DNA of 64,000 bases. Origin: Polycladidibacter stylochi. GTDB taxonomy: Bacteria > Pseudomonadota > Alphaproteobacteria > Rhizobiales > Stappiaceae. The notes under the pieces are model-generated. The model had not been told where the DNA came from and searched no databases. It worked only from the letters and a program-made list of their open reading frames with translations. The first letter of the stretch is position 1; each line of letters starts with the position of its first letter. Below, in pieces: positions 18,974-28,796 of the stretch. Position numbers and translations under genes: made by a program. The stretch covers positions 230,226 through 294,225 of the forward strand of contig NZ_LLWE01000027.1 in NCBI RefSeq assembly GCF_001562055.1, in the 5' to 3' direction.

Positions 18974-20563
18974 GTGGCACCTAAAGTACTCATTTCCGAT
19001 AAGCTCTCCGAACGCGCCGTTCAGATTTTCAAAGATCGTGGCTGCGATGTCGACTTCATGCCAGAAGTTGGCAAAGACAAAGAAAAACTTGCTGAAATTA
19101 TTGGCCAGTATGATGGCTTGGCGATTCGCTCTGCAACCAAAGCGACCGAAAAAATTATTGCAGCGGCAACCAACTTGAAGGTTATTGGCCGCGCAGGTAT
19201 TGGTGTGGACAATGTGGATATCCCAGCAGCGACCGCTAAGGGTATCATTGTCATGAACACCCCGTTCGGTAACGCGATCACCACAGCAGAGCATGCCATT
19301 GCAATGATGTTCTCTGTTGCCCGTCAGGTGCCTGCTGCAGATGCATCAACCCAAGCTGGCAAGTGGGAAAAATCCCGCTTTATGGGGACTGAAATCACTT
19401 CTAAAACGTTGGGTTTGATTGGCTGTGGTAACATTGGTTCTATCGTTGCCGAGCGTGCCATTGGCCTGAAAATGAAAGTGGTTGCTTTCGATCCTTTCCT
19501 CTCTCCAGAGCGTGCTGTTCAGTTGGGCGTGGAAAAGGTTGAGCTTGAAGAGCTCTTCAAGCGTGCAGATTTTATTACCCTGCATACACCGCTCACTGAT
19601 AAAACCCGCAATATCATTGATGGCGATGCGATCGCCACTATGAAAGACGGTGTTTACATCATCAACTGTGCTCGTGGTGGTCTGGTTGATGAAGTTGCGC
19701 TGCGTGCGGCATTGGATAGCGGTAAAGTTGCCGGCGCCGGTTTCGACGTGTTCACCGAAGAGCCTGCAAAAGAAAACGTTCTGTTTGGTGCGCCTAATCT
19801 GGTTTGTACACCACACCTTGGCGCTTCTACCGACGAAGCGCAGGAAAATGTGGCGCTGCAAGTTGCTGAACAGATGTCTGACTATTTGCTGAACGGTGCT
19901 GTAACCAACGCACTAAACATGCCGTCAATTTCTGCTGAAGAAGCACCGCGCCTCGCACCATTTGTAAAACTGGCTGAACAGCTTGGTTCCTTTGCGGGTC
20001 AAGCAACCGAAACCGGTCTTAAAGGTATTCGCATTGAATACGAAGGCGATGTTGCGGAAATGAACGTTAAGGCGTTGACCGCAGCCGCTGTGACCGGTGT
20101 GCTGAAGCCTTTGCTACAAACTGTTAACATGGTTTCGGCTCCTGCCATGGCCAAAGAACGCGGTATCCAGATTGAAGAAGTTCGCCGCGAGCGCCAAGGT
20201 GCCTACGAGAATTACATTCGTTTGTCAGTGATCACCGAGCGTCAGGAGCGTTCTGTTGCGGGTACCGTGTTTGCTGATGGCAAACCGCGTGTTATCCAGA
20301 TTAAAGGCATCAACATGGAAGCCGAGCTTGGCGAAAACATGTTGTACGTGACCAACGAAGATAAGCCGGGCTTTATCGGCCAGCTGGGTATGATCCTTGG
20401 TAATGCCGGTGTGAACATTGCAACCTTTAACTTGGGCCGTATGACAGCCGGTGACGAAGCGATTTGTCTGGTTGAGGTTGATGGCGAAGTTAGTGAAGAT
20501 GTAACCGCACAGATTGAAGCGATTTCACAGGTGAAACAGGCGAAGGTTTTGAAGTTCGCTTAA
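18974..20563 (+). CDS. serA: D-3-phosphoglycerate dehydrogenase SerA
   Basis: A 529-residue long-form PGDH with a GTG start preceded by aaggat. Order: substrate-binding domain with LKVIGRAGIGVDNVDIPAA; Rossmann NAD-binding domain (GLIGCGNIGSIVAERA, ~145-160) with the catalytic Arg in INCARGGLVDE, Glu in FDVFTEEP and His in TPHLGAST; an intervening ASB domain; and a C-terminal ACT domain (~455-529, VTNEDKPGFIGQLGMILG) typical of serine feedback control. It commits glycolytic 3-phosphoglycerate to serine. It shares the serC transcript and ends at a clear terminator. Confidence 0.97.
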   Translation: MAPKVLISDKLSERAVQIFKDRGCDVDFMPEVGKDKEKLAEIIGQYDGLAIRSATKATEKIIAAATNLKVIGRAGIGVDNVDIPAATAKGIIVMNTPFGNAITTAEHAIAMMFSVARQVPAADASTQAGKWEKSRFMGTEITSKTLGLIGCGNIGSIVAERAIGLKMKVVAFDPFLSPERAVQLGVEKVELEELFKRADFITLHTPLTDKTRNIIDGDAIATMKDGVYIINCARGGLVDEVALRAALDSGKVAGAGFDVFTEEPAKENVLFGAPNLVCTPHLGASTDEAQENVALQVAEQMSDYLLNGAVTNALNMPSISAEEAPRLAPFVKLAEQLGSFAGQATETGLKGIRIEYEGDVAEMNVKALTAAAVTGVLKPLLQTVNMVSAPAMAKERGIQIEEVRRERQGAYENYIRLSVITERQERSVAGTVFADGKPRVIQIKGINMEAELGENMLYVTNEDKPGFIGQLGMILGNAGVNIATFNLGRMTAGDEAICLVEVDGEVSEDVTAQIEAISQVKQAKVLKFA

Positions 20564-20612
20564 GCGAACTTCACTGAAACACGCTTGTAAAAATAATAAA
20601 ATCACCTTCCAG

Positions 20613-20639
20613 AAAGCCGGCCTATTGGTCGGCTTTTTG
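20613..20639. terminator. Terminator between serA and the EamA gene
   Basis: aaagccg (20613-20619) pairs with cggcttt (20630-20636), followed by a T run on the plus strand. It sits between convergent genes and, with an A run on the other arm, may serve both. Confidence 0.85.
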
Positions 20640-20646
20640 TATTTGG

Positions 20647-21597
20647 CTAAGCTCTTTTCCAAAATAGTTTACGTGGTAGTTTGCCTGAAATGAGTAGTAG
20701 CGCAAAGAAGATAAATGCACCGCCTATCCAGTGGTTTTGCTGTAATTGCTCGCCTAAAAAAACATAGCCAAGAACAATGGCTGAAAGCGGTATGATAAGT
20801 GTTACCAAAGAGGTGTTGGTGCTACCGGCATCGCGGACCAGTTTAAAGTAAATCAGAAAGCAAGCAGCCGTGCAGACAATAGCCAGTACGGCTACAGCTA
20901 TCCAAACTGTGAGCGAGATATTTGCCAGTTCAAACAGGAACATTGACTGGCCAGGTGCCCAACCTACGAAAAGGCTTGGCGAAAGTATGAGCGTTGATGC
21001 CGACAGCTGCCCTGTTGCAAGGGTGTATGTAGAGTATTGCTGCATGCGCTTGGCCAGCATAAAGGCAAAGGCATAGGAAAGTGCTGCTGTGAGGCATAAA
21101 ATTTGCGGCAGCAGCATGCCATTGCTTTTGGAAAAAGCATCTTGCCCCATCAATATGGCCACACCGGCAATACCAAATAAAGCCGCCACTAGTTTTGCGG
21201 CTGTCAGGCGTTCGTCACTGGTGGCGAGTTGCGCCAGTAGCATGGTAAATATTGGCGTAAATGCATTTAAAACAGCTGCCAGACCGGAGGGAATATACTG
21301 CTGGCTCCAAAAAAGCAGCGTAAACGGCACCACGTTGTTAATGAGACCAAGTAAAAGGAAAATCGGAATGTCTTTGATAGTTAGGCGCAAGGCAATGCCG
21401 GCGATAGCGGCGTAAAGCCAAAGGGCAATTGCTGCGAAAAACACCCTTAGAAACACAAGGGGGAGTGCCGGAATTTCCATAACGGCAATTTTAGCGGTGA
21501 AGAAGGCACCGCCCCATAGGGTCCCCAGTGTGAGTAAAAGAGCCCAGCTTAAAAGCGTCATTTGTTTTGGCAAGGCTGGTGCATTGGGAGTGCGCAT
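20647..21597 (-). CDS. EamA/DMT-superfamily transporter
   Basis: A 316-residue protein with ten predicted membrane segments in two EamA repeats: the first begins near LLTLGTLWGGAFFTAKIAVM, the second near LCLTAALSYAFAFMLAKRM, with the typical helix-end phrase TPIFTMLLAQLATSDERLT. Members export amino acids or other metabolites across the inner membrane. The gene is alone on the minus strand between serA and purA, so context does not reveal a substrate. Homologues are often annotated RhaT-like without experimental support. Confidence 0.88.
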   Translation of the reverse strand: MRTPNAPALPKQMTLLSWALLLTLGTLWGGAFFTAKIAVMEIPALPLVFLRVFFAAIALWLYAAIAGIALRLTIKDIPIFLLLGLINNVVPFTLLFWSQQYIPSGLAAVLNAFTPIFTMLLAQLATSDERLTAAKLVAALFGIAGVAILMGQDAFSKSNGMLLPQILCLTAALSYAFAFMLAKRMQQYSTYTLATGQLSASTLILSPSLFVGWAPGQSMFLFELANISLTVWIAVAVLAIVCTAACFLIYFKLVRDAGSTNTSLVTLIIPLSAIVLGYVFLGEQLQQNHWIGGAFIFFALLLISGKLPRKLFWKRA

Positions 21598-21921
21598 TAT
21601 TTTTTGCCCTTAAATAAATTTGAGAAACTTCGCGATTTTTTTAAGCACTTGCCAAAGAGCACACAACCCGTTTTGCGAGGGCTTATGGTGCGGGCAAATA
21701 ATGATGATAACACACGAAAAATTGCCAGGAAATATGCTAGTAAGACTCGTCATTTTCACTAGGCTTCTATATAAGGTTTAGGGATAAACTCACCTGCGTG
21801 AGTGTGCTGTGACTTTGCCGTGGCGCTTGCCAGCCGTATCCATTCGTTCTGATACGTTAAAGTTGATAGCGTCCAGAAATCACAAAAAGAATTTAATACG
21901 CCGCAGGAGGGCGAATATTTC
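21598..21921. other. Intergenic region EamA/purA
   Basis: A 324-bp divergent gap. I see an actcac/gtgagt hairpin (21788-21803) in the presumed purA leader and an aggaggg ribosome site before purA, but no recognisable riboswitch or gene. The segment should contain promoters for both genes. Confidence 0.4.
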
Positions 21922-23214
21922 ATGGCCAACGTGGTTGTCGTAGGATCGCAATGGGGTGATGAAGGTAAGGGGAAGCTGGTTGACTGGCTCTCTGAACAGG
22001 CTGATGTTGTTATCCGCTATCAAGGTGGACACAATGCCGGTCATACCCTTGTAATTGATGGCGAAAGCTACAAGTTGGCATTGCTACCTTCTGGTGTCGT
22101 ACGTGGTAAACTATCTGTTATTGGTAATGGTGTTGTTATCGACCCACATGCACTTGTTGCGGAGATCGAACGCCTGGGCGCGCAGGGTGTTACAGTAACC
22201 CCTGAAATTTTGCGTATTGCCGATAACGCAACACTAATTTTGTCTTTGCACCGTGAGCTGGATGCGTTGCGTGAAAATGCAAGCCCGGAAGGTACAAAGA
22301 TTGGTACCACCAAGCGTGGTATTGGCCCTGCTTACGAGGATAAAGTGGGCCGCCGCGCTATCCGCGTGATGGACTTGGCGAATTTGAACACTTTGCCTGC
22401 AAAGATTGACCGGTTGCTCACCCACCATAATGCTTTGCTGCGTGGCTTGGGCCTTGAGGAAATTTCTGCGCAGACCATTTATGACGAATTGGCAAGTGTT
22501 GCGGATAAAATTCTGCCGTTTATGGATAAGAGCTGGTATTTGCTGGACCAGGCGCGCCGTGAAGGCAAGCGCTTGTTGTTTGAAGGTGCGCAAGGTGCAC
22601 TATTGGACAACGACCACGGCACTTACCCGTTTGTGACTTCCTCTAATACGGTTTCGGGCCAAGCGACAACCGGTTGTGGTTTGGGTCCTAATTCTATTGA
22701 CTATGTTTTGGGTATTACCAAAGCTTATACCACACGTGTGGGCGAGGGGCCTTTCCCGACCGAACAGCAAAACGAAGTCGGTGAGTTCTTGGGTACCAAA
22801 GGTCATGAGTTTGGCACCAACACGGGACGCCGTCGCCGTTGCGGCTGGTTTGATTCTGTTATTGTACGTCAAACAGTTTGTACCAGCGGTATCACTGGGA
22901 TTGCATTAACAAAGCTTGACGTATTAGATGGTCTGGAAGAAATTAAGATTTGTGTTGGCTATGAATTGGATGGCGAGCGCATTGATTATCTGCCAGCTTC
23001 GCAAGGTGCTCAAGCACGGGTTGTGCCAATTTATGAGAGCTTCCCTGGATGGAAAGAAACCACTCAAGGGGCACGTTCGTGGGCAGAGTTGCCAGCACAA
23101 GCAATTAAGTATGTGCGGCGGATTGAAGAGTTGATTGGTGCGCCGGTGGCGGTTCTTTCAACCAGCCCGGAACGTGATGACACAATTTTGGTGCAAAATC
23201 CGTTCCAAGACTAA
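21922..23214 (+). CDS. purA: Adenylosuccinate synthetase PurA
   Basis: A 430-residue enzyme joining IMP and aspartate with GTP to give adenylosuccinate, the first step from IMP to AMP. Present are the N-terminal [16 protein letters not shown] loop with the catalytic Asp, the phosphate-binding [13 protein letters not shown] with the catalytic His, [44 protein letters not shown], and [10 protein letters not shown] near the C-terminus. All are intact and length is normal. An aggaggg ribosome site precedes the ATG. The membrane protein 35 bp downstream is probably cotranscribed. Confidence 0.97.
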   Translation: MANVVVVGSQWGDEGKGKLVDWLSEQADVVIRYQGGHNAGHTLVIDGESYKLALLPSGVVRGKLSVIGNGVVIDPHALVAEIERLGAQGVTVTPEILRIADNATLILSLHRELDALRENASPEGTKIGTTKRGIGPAYEDKVGRRAIRVMDLANLNTLPAKIDRLLTHHNALLRGLGLEEISAQTIYDELASVADKILPFMDKSWYLLDQARREGKRLLFEGAQGALLDNDHGTYPFVTSSNTVSGQATTGCGLGPNSIDYVLGITKAYTTRVGEGPFPTEQQNEVGEFLGTKGHEFGTNTGRRRRCGWFDSVIVRQTVCTSGITGIALTKLDVLDGLEEIKICVGYELDGERIDYLPASQGAQARVVPIYESFPGWKETTQGARSWAELPAQAIKYVRRIEELIGAPVAVLSTSPERDDTILVQNPFQD

Positions 23215-23249
23215 GAGTTAAGGAAGTGCCTGGGGGCTAGAGGCGAATT

Positions 23250-24893
23250 ATGGCGGACTATTATTCCGTTTTAAAAAAGACCATTGCTGGTCTTCAGGAA
23301 AACACCGGTTCAGCACGGCGCGCTGTTTATCAGCGCGCCCGAAAAGCTATTGCAAAACAGCTTAAAAATTATGATCCGCCTTTATCTCCCTCGCAGATAA
23401 CGGAGGAGCAGCTTCGACTTGAAGAATGCATCCGAAAAGTTGAAGCGGAAGCTGCGCGAGAAACATTGGGCTTGCCAGCCAAGGAAGCCGATGCCAACAG
23501 CCAGCGATATGAAGCGATTAAAGCTGCATATATAAATGAAAAGCAAAACCTGCCCACACAGGACGCTGCCGCTAAGCCCGTTGCAAACAAGCAGGACGGC
23601 GTAGCAGAAGGGCAAGAAGTGCCCGTAGGTAGCGATGTGGCAAGTAGCAATGGCGATGATGTATTCAAGCAAGCTGTCGCTGCCGCCGAGACACTAGGCG
23701 AAGCGGCTGGAGCAACCGAGAGCCCGCAAACGACAGCGCCCGCAGATGCTGCGAATAATGAAGTGGCGCAAGATGCCAAGCAAGCCGCTTGGAAGAAGTT
23801 CGTTAAAAAAGAAGAGAAGTGGGTCCCGGGTCAAAAAACTAACCAGCGGGATAACAATCAAAAGCTTGAGGCTAAAGAAACGCCGGATACCAATGGACGT
23901 CGACGCCGCGCCGATCCACGATTGGATAAACTCGACGAGGAAATGGCTCAAGAGCCCGCCTATGGCTACATGAATGAAGGGTTGCAGCCTTCCAAAGGTC
24001 CGCAAGTTGCCGGTTTTGGTATTGTGGCCCTTATTGCCGTTGTTGTTGTTGCCGGTGTTTTCTATTTTCAAAAAGATGACCTTGCCAAGCTATTTTCCAG
24101 ATCAGGTAGCGACAACACTCAGGTGGTTACCAAGGATAGTTCGCAGGGCGCAGCAACTTCATCTGGTAGCAAAAAACGTGAAGACCGTCTGCTTGGCGGG
24201 GCTTCGCACCAAGCAGACGAAGTGCGCAATGTTTCTTCAAGTACTGTCACTTCACAAAGCGAGATAGCCAGCACGGATTTGGCTGAAAATGGCCAGGTCC
24301 AGCCAGTTAATAGTGCGCAGGTAACAAATAGCGTACCGACTGCGAACAACCTGCAGGCCAGCAACCCGCTACCAGAGCAAAGCGAGGCCAGCTTCCTTTA
24401 CGAAGAAGGGGCTGACAATAAATTGGCCGTCCGCAAAGGCAATGTTGTTTGGCGTTTGGAAAAAGACGCTAGTGGAGTGGCCAGTGTCATTGCCAAGGCG
24501 CAGGTGCCGGATCGTGGCATTACTGTAACAATGAGTTTGAAGCCAAATTCTGATAGCTCGTTGCCAGCCAGTCACTTGTTAGAGCTTACATTCGAGCTTC
24601 CCGAGGGATTTGATGGACAGGGTATTGCTAAGGTACCGGCACTGGTGCTGAAAGCGAGTGAAGAGGCATCCGGTGACCCACTCAATGGTGCTGCGGTACA
24701 AGTCTCGCAAGATTTGTTCTGGATTGCTCTTTCCGATTTAAAAGAGGAGCTGAATGCGAATATGCAGCTGCTCAAGGAGCGTGAGTGGGTGGATGTGCCT
24801 TTACTTTATGCCAATGGCAAGCGGGCGACACTGACCTTCCAAAAAGGGGAAAGCGGTCAGCGGGTTATCGAAGAAGCAATGCAGACCTGGTAA
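23250..24893 (+). CDS. Conserved hypothetical single-pass membrane protein downstream of purA
   Basis: A 547-residue protein of unknown function. The N-terminus (MADYYSVLKKTIAGLQENTGSARRAVYQRARKAI region) is a helical block I associate with uncharacterised rhizobial proteins. A long charged low-complexity stretch (~85-240) follows, then one membrane helix at ~255-275 (VAGFGIVALIAVVVVAGVFYF), a Ser/Thr/Gln-rich linker and a C-terminal globular domain (~385-547) predicted to face the periplasm. It lies 35 bp after purA and ends at a terminator. No catalytic motif is visible; a structural or assembly role is only a guess. Confidence 0.75.
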   Translation: MADYYSVLKKTIAGLQENTGSARRAVYQRARKAIAKQLKNYDPPLSPSQITEEQLRLEECIRKVEAEAARETLGLPAKEADANSQRYEAIKAAYINEKQNLPTQDAAAKPVANKQDGVAEGQEVPVGSDVASSNGDDVFKQAVAAAETLGEAAGATESPQTTAPADAANNEVAQDAKQAAWKKFVKKEEKWVPGQKTNQRDNNQKLEAKETPDTNGRRRRADPRLDKLDEEMAQEPAYGYMNEGLQPSKGPQVAGFGIVALIAVVVVAGVFYFQKDDLAKLFSRSGSDNTQVVTKDSSQGAATSSGSKKREDRLLGGASHQADEVRNVSSSTVTSQSEIASTDLAENGQVQPVNSAQVTNSVPTANNLQASNPLPEQSEASFLYEEGADNKLAVRKGNVVWRLEKDASGVASVIAKAQVPDRGITVTMSLKPNSDSSLPASHLLELTFELPEGFDGQGIAKVPALVLKASEEASGDPLNGAAVQVSQDLFWIALSDLKEELNANMQLLKEREWVDVPLLYANGKRATLTFQKGESGQRVIEEAMQTW

Positions 24894-24913
24894 TTTTGTT
24901 GGTTTATGAACAG

Positions 24914-24943
24914 CCCCTCGTGCTTAAGTATGAGGGGTTTTTA
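24914..24943 (+). terminator. Terminator after the purA-linked gene
   Basis: cccctc (24914-24919) pairs with gagggg (24932-24937), followed by five T. It is 20 bp after the stop codon. Confidence 0.85.
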
Positions 24944-25085
24944 TTGGGCTGTGCGTTGAACAGCTCGTATTTGGGGGCTTTTAGCTATAGGCACAGCTCT
25001 GGGTTGTCCATATAATTTTGCCAATTAAGTTCTTCATTTATAAAAAGCACTTGCATATCAAAAGCAATCGCTGCAAATTACCAAA

Positions 25086-25180
25086 ATTCCGAGGGGTGCT
25101 CTTTAAAAGAGCTGAGATGGTGTTCGTGCCGGACCCTTTGAACCTGATCCGGGTCATGCCGGCGAAGGGACTGGAACCTG
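25086..25180 (+). ncRNA. TPP riboswitch (THI element)
   Basis: The conserved TPP aptamer pieces appear in order: gaggggtgct with a P1/P2 stem, gctgagat, accctttgaacctgatccgg and gtcatgccggcgaagggac. This is the thiamine pyrophosphate aptamer that senses TPP and lowers expression of the genes behind it. It lies about 60 bp before the thiX-type permease, which supports a thiamine or thiamine-precursor import role. Between aptamer and start codon, gcagtgcgga sequences could form the expression platform hiding the gggag ribosome site. Confidence 0.95.
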
Positions 25181-25238
25181 AGCCCAAATCCCGGGTCTTC
25201 CATTAGATTTCCGCAGTGCGGAGATGGGAGATCCTGCT

Positions 25239-26030
25239 ATGAAAACTGCGCTATTGGCGCGAGCCTCCAGAAGCTCTGCGCAAATTCGGCACTTACTAGA
25301 AGTGCTGCTGATTGCCTTGGTGTTTGTCACCGCTTGGCATTTCTTCGTGATCCTGAGCGAAGTTCCCCCCTACATGTTGCCGGGGCCCAAAGCTGTTTTT
25401 GAACGGCTTGTTTCACAATGGGCGTTTTTGATGGGGCATGCCTACATTACGGCGGTTGAAACCCTGCTTGGCTTTGTTATCGGGGTGAGTGCGGGGGCGT
25501 TTCTCGCCATTGTTATGGCGTTTTCTCCGCTGCTATGCCGGGTTATTCAGCCACCAATTACCGCCAGTCAATCGCTGCCGGTATTTGCCATTGCGCCATT
25601 ATTGGTGTTGTGGTTTGGCTTTGGCTTGGGATCTAAAATCATTATGGCAGTTTTGGTTATCTTTTTCTCGGTGACCTCGACCTTTCATGATGGTTTGCGC
25701 AGAACATCGCCGGAGCTGTTGGACCTTGGCGGCCTGCATCGGCTTTCACGCTGGCAAATACTACGGTTTATTCGTATTCCAGCGGCCATGCCATCGCTCG
25801 CTTCTGGCATTCGTATTGCAGCGGTTTTTGCGCCCATAGGTGCCATTGTCGGCGAGTGGGTGGGGGCTAAAGGTGGGCTTGCTTTTATCATGTTGCAGTC
25901 CAATGCCCGCATGCAAACGGCAACAATGTTTGCCGCCCTGTTGATATTGGCTGTCATGGTGCTTTTGCTGCGCTACATGGCCGAAAAGCTGACACGCCTA
26001 ATTGTGCCCTGGCAGGATATCACCAATTAA
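25239..26030 (+). CDS. ThiX-like ABC transporter permease (thiamine precursor import)
   Basis: A 263-residue integral membrane protein of the NitT/TauT (SsuC-like) permease family, with about six helices and the EAA-type loop DGLRRTSPELLDLGGLHRLSRWQILRF near residues 155-180, which contacts an ATPase. The start at 25239 has a gggag site eight bases upstream; the ATG at 25224 overlaps that site. The TPP riboswitch upstream and the THI5-like binding protein downstream point to import of hydroxymethylpyrimidine or formylaminopyrimidine, as in ThiXYZ. The partner ATPase (ThiZ) is not adjacent. Confidence 0.85.
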   Translation: MKTALLARASRSSAQIRHLLEVLLIALVFVTAWHFFVILSEVPPYMLPGPKAVFERLVSQWAFLMGHAYITAVETLLGFVIGVSAGAFLAIVMAFSPLLCRVIQPPITASQSLPVFAIAPLLVLWFGFGLGSKIIMAVLVIFFSVTSTFHDGLRRTSPELLDLGGLHRLSRWQILRFIRIPAAMPSLASGIRIAAVFAPIGAIVGEWVGAKGGLAFIMLQSNARMQTATMFAALLILAVMVLLLRYMAEKLTRLIVPWQDITN

Positions 26031-26115
26031 TCTCCATAATCTAGGTTTTGCGCGGGGACCTTCGCGCTTTCAAGCCCTTGGTTTATCTAAAAAACTCTCA
26101 ATAACGAGGATACTC

Positions 26116-27054
26116 ATGAAAAAACTAGCAGGTATTGCACTGGCAGCGTTTACGCTGTTATCCCAGCCAACATACGCCAGTGAAAAACTGACTGTATTGC
26201 TGGATTGGTTTGCAAACCCAGACCATGCGCCAATTGTGGTTGCCAAGCAGCGTGGCTTTTTTGAAAAAAACGGTTTGGATGTAGAGTTGATTGAACCTGC
26301 TGATCCGGCCATGCCACCAAAGCTGGTTGCAGCGGGGCAGGGGGATATTGCTATTTCCTACCAACCAACTTTCCATGCGCAGATTGATGAGGGCATGCCA
26401 TTGGTGCGTATTGGTAGTTTGGTTACCACTCCTTTAAACACACTGACAGTTCTGGCTGATGGCCCGATCAAAACCCTTGCCGACTTAAAAGGCAAACGTA
26501 TTGGTTATTCTGTTTCCGGTTTCGAAGATGCCATGCTTGGGGCCATGTTGAAAAAAGCGGGCCTGACACTGGATGATGTTGAATTGATTAATGTGAACTT
26601 CTCGCTCTCACCAAGTTTGTTGGCGGGGCAAGTGGATGCGGTAATTGGTGGTTACCGTAATTTTGAGCTCAACCAGATGCATATTGAAGGTGTGGAGGGC
26701 AAGGCCTTTTACCCGGAAGAAAATGGTGTGCCTTCCTATGACGAGCTGATTTATGTGGCTCACAAAGACCGTGTAAATGACAAAAAACTGTCTGCTTTTA
26801 TGGCCGCAATTGAAGAGGCAACGATTTATCTGCTCAACCATCCGCAAGACAGTTGGAAGGCATTCCTTGAAGCATATCCTTCTTTGGATGATGAGCTGAA
26901 CCGCTTGGCATGGAAAGATACATTGCCACGCTTTGCCAGCCGTCCAGCAGCGTTGGATACCGGCCGTTATGAGCGTTTCGCAGCATTTTTGAAGAAAAAC
27001 GGCTTGATTAAAAATACGCCGCCGGTTGAAAGCTATGCGATGGAAATTCGCTAA
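26116..27054 (+). CDS. ThiY-like pyrimidine-binding protein (THI5/NMT1 family)
   Basis: A 312-residue periplasmic binding protein with a signal peptide (MKKLAGIALAAFTLLSQPTYAS, cleavage ~21). The mature start SEKLTVLLDWFANPDHAPIVVAKQRGFFEKNGLDVEL is the NMT1/THI5-like signature, close to ThiY, which binds N-formyl-4-amino-5-aminomethyl-2-methylpyrimidine. I chose the ATG at 26116 (cgagga five bases upstream) because it begins the signal peptide; the frame opening at 26002 only adds unrelated residues. Cotranscribed with the permease under the TPP riboswitch. Exact ligand is inferred. Confidence 0.88.
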   Translation: MKKLAGIALAAFTLLSQPTYASEKLTVLLDWFANPDHAPIVVAKQRGFFEKNGLDVELIEPADPAMPPKLVAAGQGDIAISYQPTFHAQIDEGMPLVRIGSLVTTPLNTLTVLADGPIKTLADLKGKRIGYSVSGFEDAMLGAMLKKAGLTLDDVELINVNFSLSPSLLAGQVDAVIGGYRNFELNQMHIEGVEGKAFYPEENGVPSYDELIYVAHKDRVNDKKLSAFMAAIEEATIYLLNHPQDSWKAFLEAYPSLDDELNRLAWKDTLPRFASRPAALDTGRYERFAAFLKKNGLIKNTPPVESYAMEIR

Positions 27055-27061
27055 TGAATAT

Positions 27062-27091
27062 AAGAGGCGCTGCTGCTTCAGCGCCTCTTGT
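27062..27091. terminator. Bidirectional hairpin between thiY-like gene and cytochrome-like gene
   Basis: A perfect 11-bp stem (aagaggcgctg at 27062-27072, cagcgcctctt at 27079-27089) lies between convergent genes. The T tract is short in both directions, so it is a probable but moderate terminator. Confidence 0.75.
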
Positions 27092-27105
27092 TCGCTGCTG
27101 CCTGA

Positions 27106-28722
27106 TTAATCCCAATTCAAGCGAATATCGTGCTTAAAGCGCAACTCGCGCGGTAATGTCGGGGCTGTGGCTTCATCAATATGCGGGTGCACATTATGTG
27201 GCGGCTTCACAGTTGCATCGCGGCCATAGATGAAACTTTGTTCCTGTACAATAACGCGGTAGGCTTTGTTAAGTTGAAGCGCACGCTCAACAGTGGGCGT
27301 GATAAGTTGGTAAACATCTTTGCCTTCAAATGCTGCCGGCTTGATGGAACCATCCCTATTAAAAAACTTGTGTTGCATTTCATCATTTGAGCGAAACTCA
27401 TCACCACCACCAACACGCTGGAGGTAGGTTGCGATTTCGCCTAGCGCCTTTTCATCGGCACCGAGATTCTTTGCATCTTTCATACCGTGTAAGTTAATAT
27501 AGCCCCATCCGGCTGCACCTCTGACCTTGCGCGGAAAAGCCCAGGTTTGGTCGATGTTACCGCCGACAGAGGCATGGCAGCCACGGCAGAAAAAGTTTTC
27601 TTCATTGGTTTGCGGGCGTAACTCACCATTGGCATCTTCAATAAAGCCAAGCAGGGTCCAACCCTGACCACTATCAAAGCCCTTATCGCCCAAGTCGATG
27701 TAGCGTGGCAGGTTTTCGTCGACTTTTTCTTGTAGTTCATTGCCATAACGACTGGCAATCTGGCTGGTTGAAAGTCGGGTGGTTTTGACCATATAACGCA
27801 ACTCTTTCATGCGCTTGGGAACGGTAATTTCCTCTCCCTCGATACCAACATAACGCACCGAATGTAAAAACTCTGTCCCTTTGGGATAACTCATGCGCAC
27901 AACAGCAATATCACTTGCGGCACCCAGATAGCTATCACGGCGGATTATGCTTTGGGTTTTTGTGAGCTTGCCGTCGCCATCAATATCCTGGCCGATTTTT
28001 TGCTCATCAACGGTGGGGAGTGATACGCTTTGCAGGTCTTGAAACGCGATTTCTGTCAGGGCGAGGTTGGCCATGTAAACATCGCGGGATGGGTTGCCAT
28101 CCACAGTTTGGCGAAACTCTTTGGGAAGTCGGATCAATACATCATCGGTGCTGCCATTGGTGGGCCAGAAAGTTGAAGGTTGCGGCTTGTAATTGAACGC
28201 CACCCAATTGGAACCATCTTTGGCAAAGCCGTTTTTATCAAAGGCTTCTGCAGCCAGAGCGTAGTTTTGTAAATCCGGTATCCAGCCTTGCCATTCATTT
28301 TTTTTAAGGTTTGCGGCCAGTGCTTGGTAATTATCTTTATTGATGTAATCAAGGATTTCTTGATCGCCGATCTGGGCAACAGCAAGGCTACGGTCGACAA
28401 AGAGATTTAGGTAATGGTTGGTAAGACCTTGCTCTGAAAATTCATAGGCCTGCTGTAATGAACCGTCCTGCATGAAATTGGGGCGTGTTGGATCGGCATT
28501 GTCCTGATGGCAAACGTAGCAAGGGTTATATTTCCCTTCAATTCTGGTGTAGCACATGGGGGGAACAGGTGCTTCATTATTATAAATCTTGCCAGTTTTG
28601 GCCAAATCAAGCGAGTTTCCGAGCGCTTGCATTTTCTTTAATGCATCTGGGGTGGCGGTTGCTGCTTGCGAGAGCAAAAGTGTAATCGAAGTGACCGTGA
28701 ATGTGGTTAAAAGAGGGCGCAT
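27106..28722 (-). CDS. Periplasmic two-CXXCH cytochrome c-like protein
   Basis: A 538-residue exported protein. A signal peptide ends near ATATP (residue ~24). Two heme c attachment motifs are visible, CYVCH (68-72) and CRGCH (379-383), about 310 residues apart; C57 lies shortly before the first. An EF-hand/dockerin-like calcium loop, DIDGDGKLTKTQ, is at 246-257. No known cytochrome domain is obvious, and neither segment looks like MauG or a cytochrome c peroxidase. It lies downstream of the PhoX-like gene on the same strand (74 bp, with a hairpin between), which suggests joint expression. I used the ATG at 28722; the longer frame would need a TTG without a ribosome site. Function unknown. 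Confidence 0.7.
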   Translation of the reverse strand: MRPLLTTFTVTSITLLLSQAATATPDALKKMQALGNSLDLAKTGKIYNNEAPVPPMCYTRIEGKYNPCYVCHQDNADPTRPNFMQDGSLQQAYEFSEQGLTNHYLNLFVDRSLAVAQIGDQEILDYINKDNYQALAANLKKNEWQGWIPDLQNYALAAEAFDKNGFAKDGSNWVAFNYKPQPSTFWPTNGSTDDVLIRLPKEFRQTVDGNPSRDVYMANLALTEIAFQDLQSVSLPTVDEQKIGQDIDGDGKLTKTQSIIRRDSYLGAASDIAVVRMSYPKGTEFLHSVRYVGIEGEEITVPKRMKELRYMVKTTRLSTSQIASRYGNELQEKVDENLPRYIDLGDKGFDSGQGWTLLGFIEDANGELRPQTNEENFFCRGCHASVGGNIDQTWAFPRKVRGAAGWGYINLHGMKDAKNLGADEKALGEIATYLQRVGGGDEFRSNDEMQHKFFNRDGSIKPAAFEGKDVYQLITPTVERALQLNKAYRVIVQEQSFIYGRDATVKPPHNVHPHIDEATAPTLPRELRFKHDIRLNWD

Positions 28723-28752
28723 CGGTTTTTTCCGTAACTGAGTAGAACGCAA

Positions 28753-28775
28753 GAAAGCGGCACAGGGCCGCTTTC
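28753..28775 (-). other. Intercistronic hairpin between PhoX-like and cytochrome-like genes
   Basis: gaaagcggc (28753-28761) pairs perfectly with gccgctttc (28767-28775) around a five-base loop. On the minus strand it follows the PhoX-like gene and precedes the cytochrome-like gene. It lacks a strong T tract, so partial termination or mRNA stabilisation would explain unequal expression of the pair. Confidence 0.55.
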
Positions 28776-28796
28776 CAAGTTTGATGCATCAACGCA

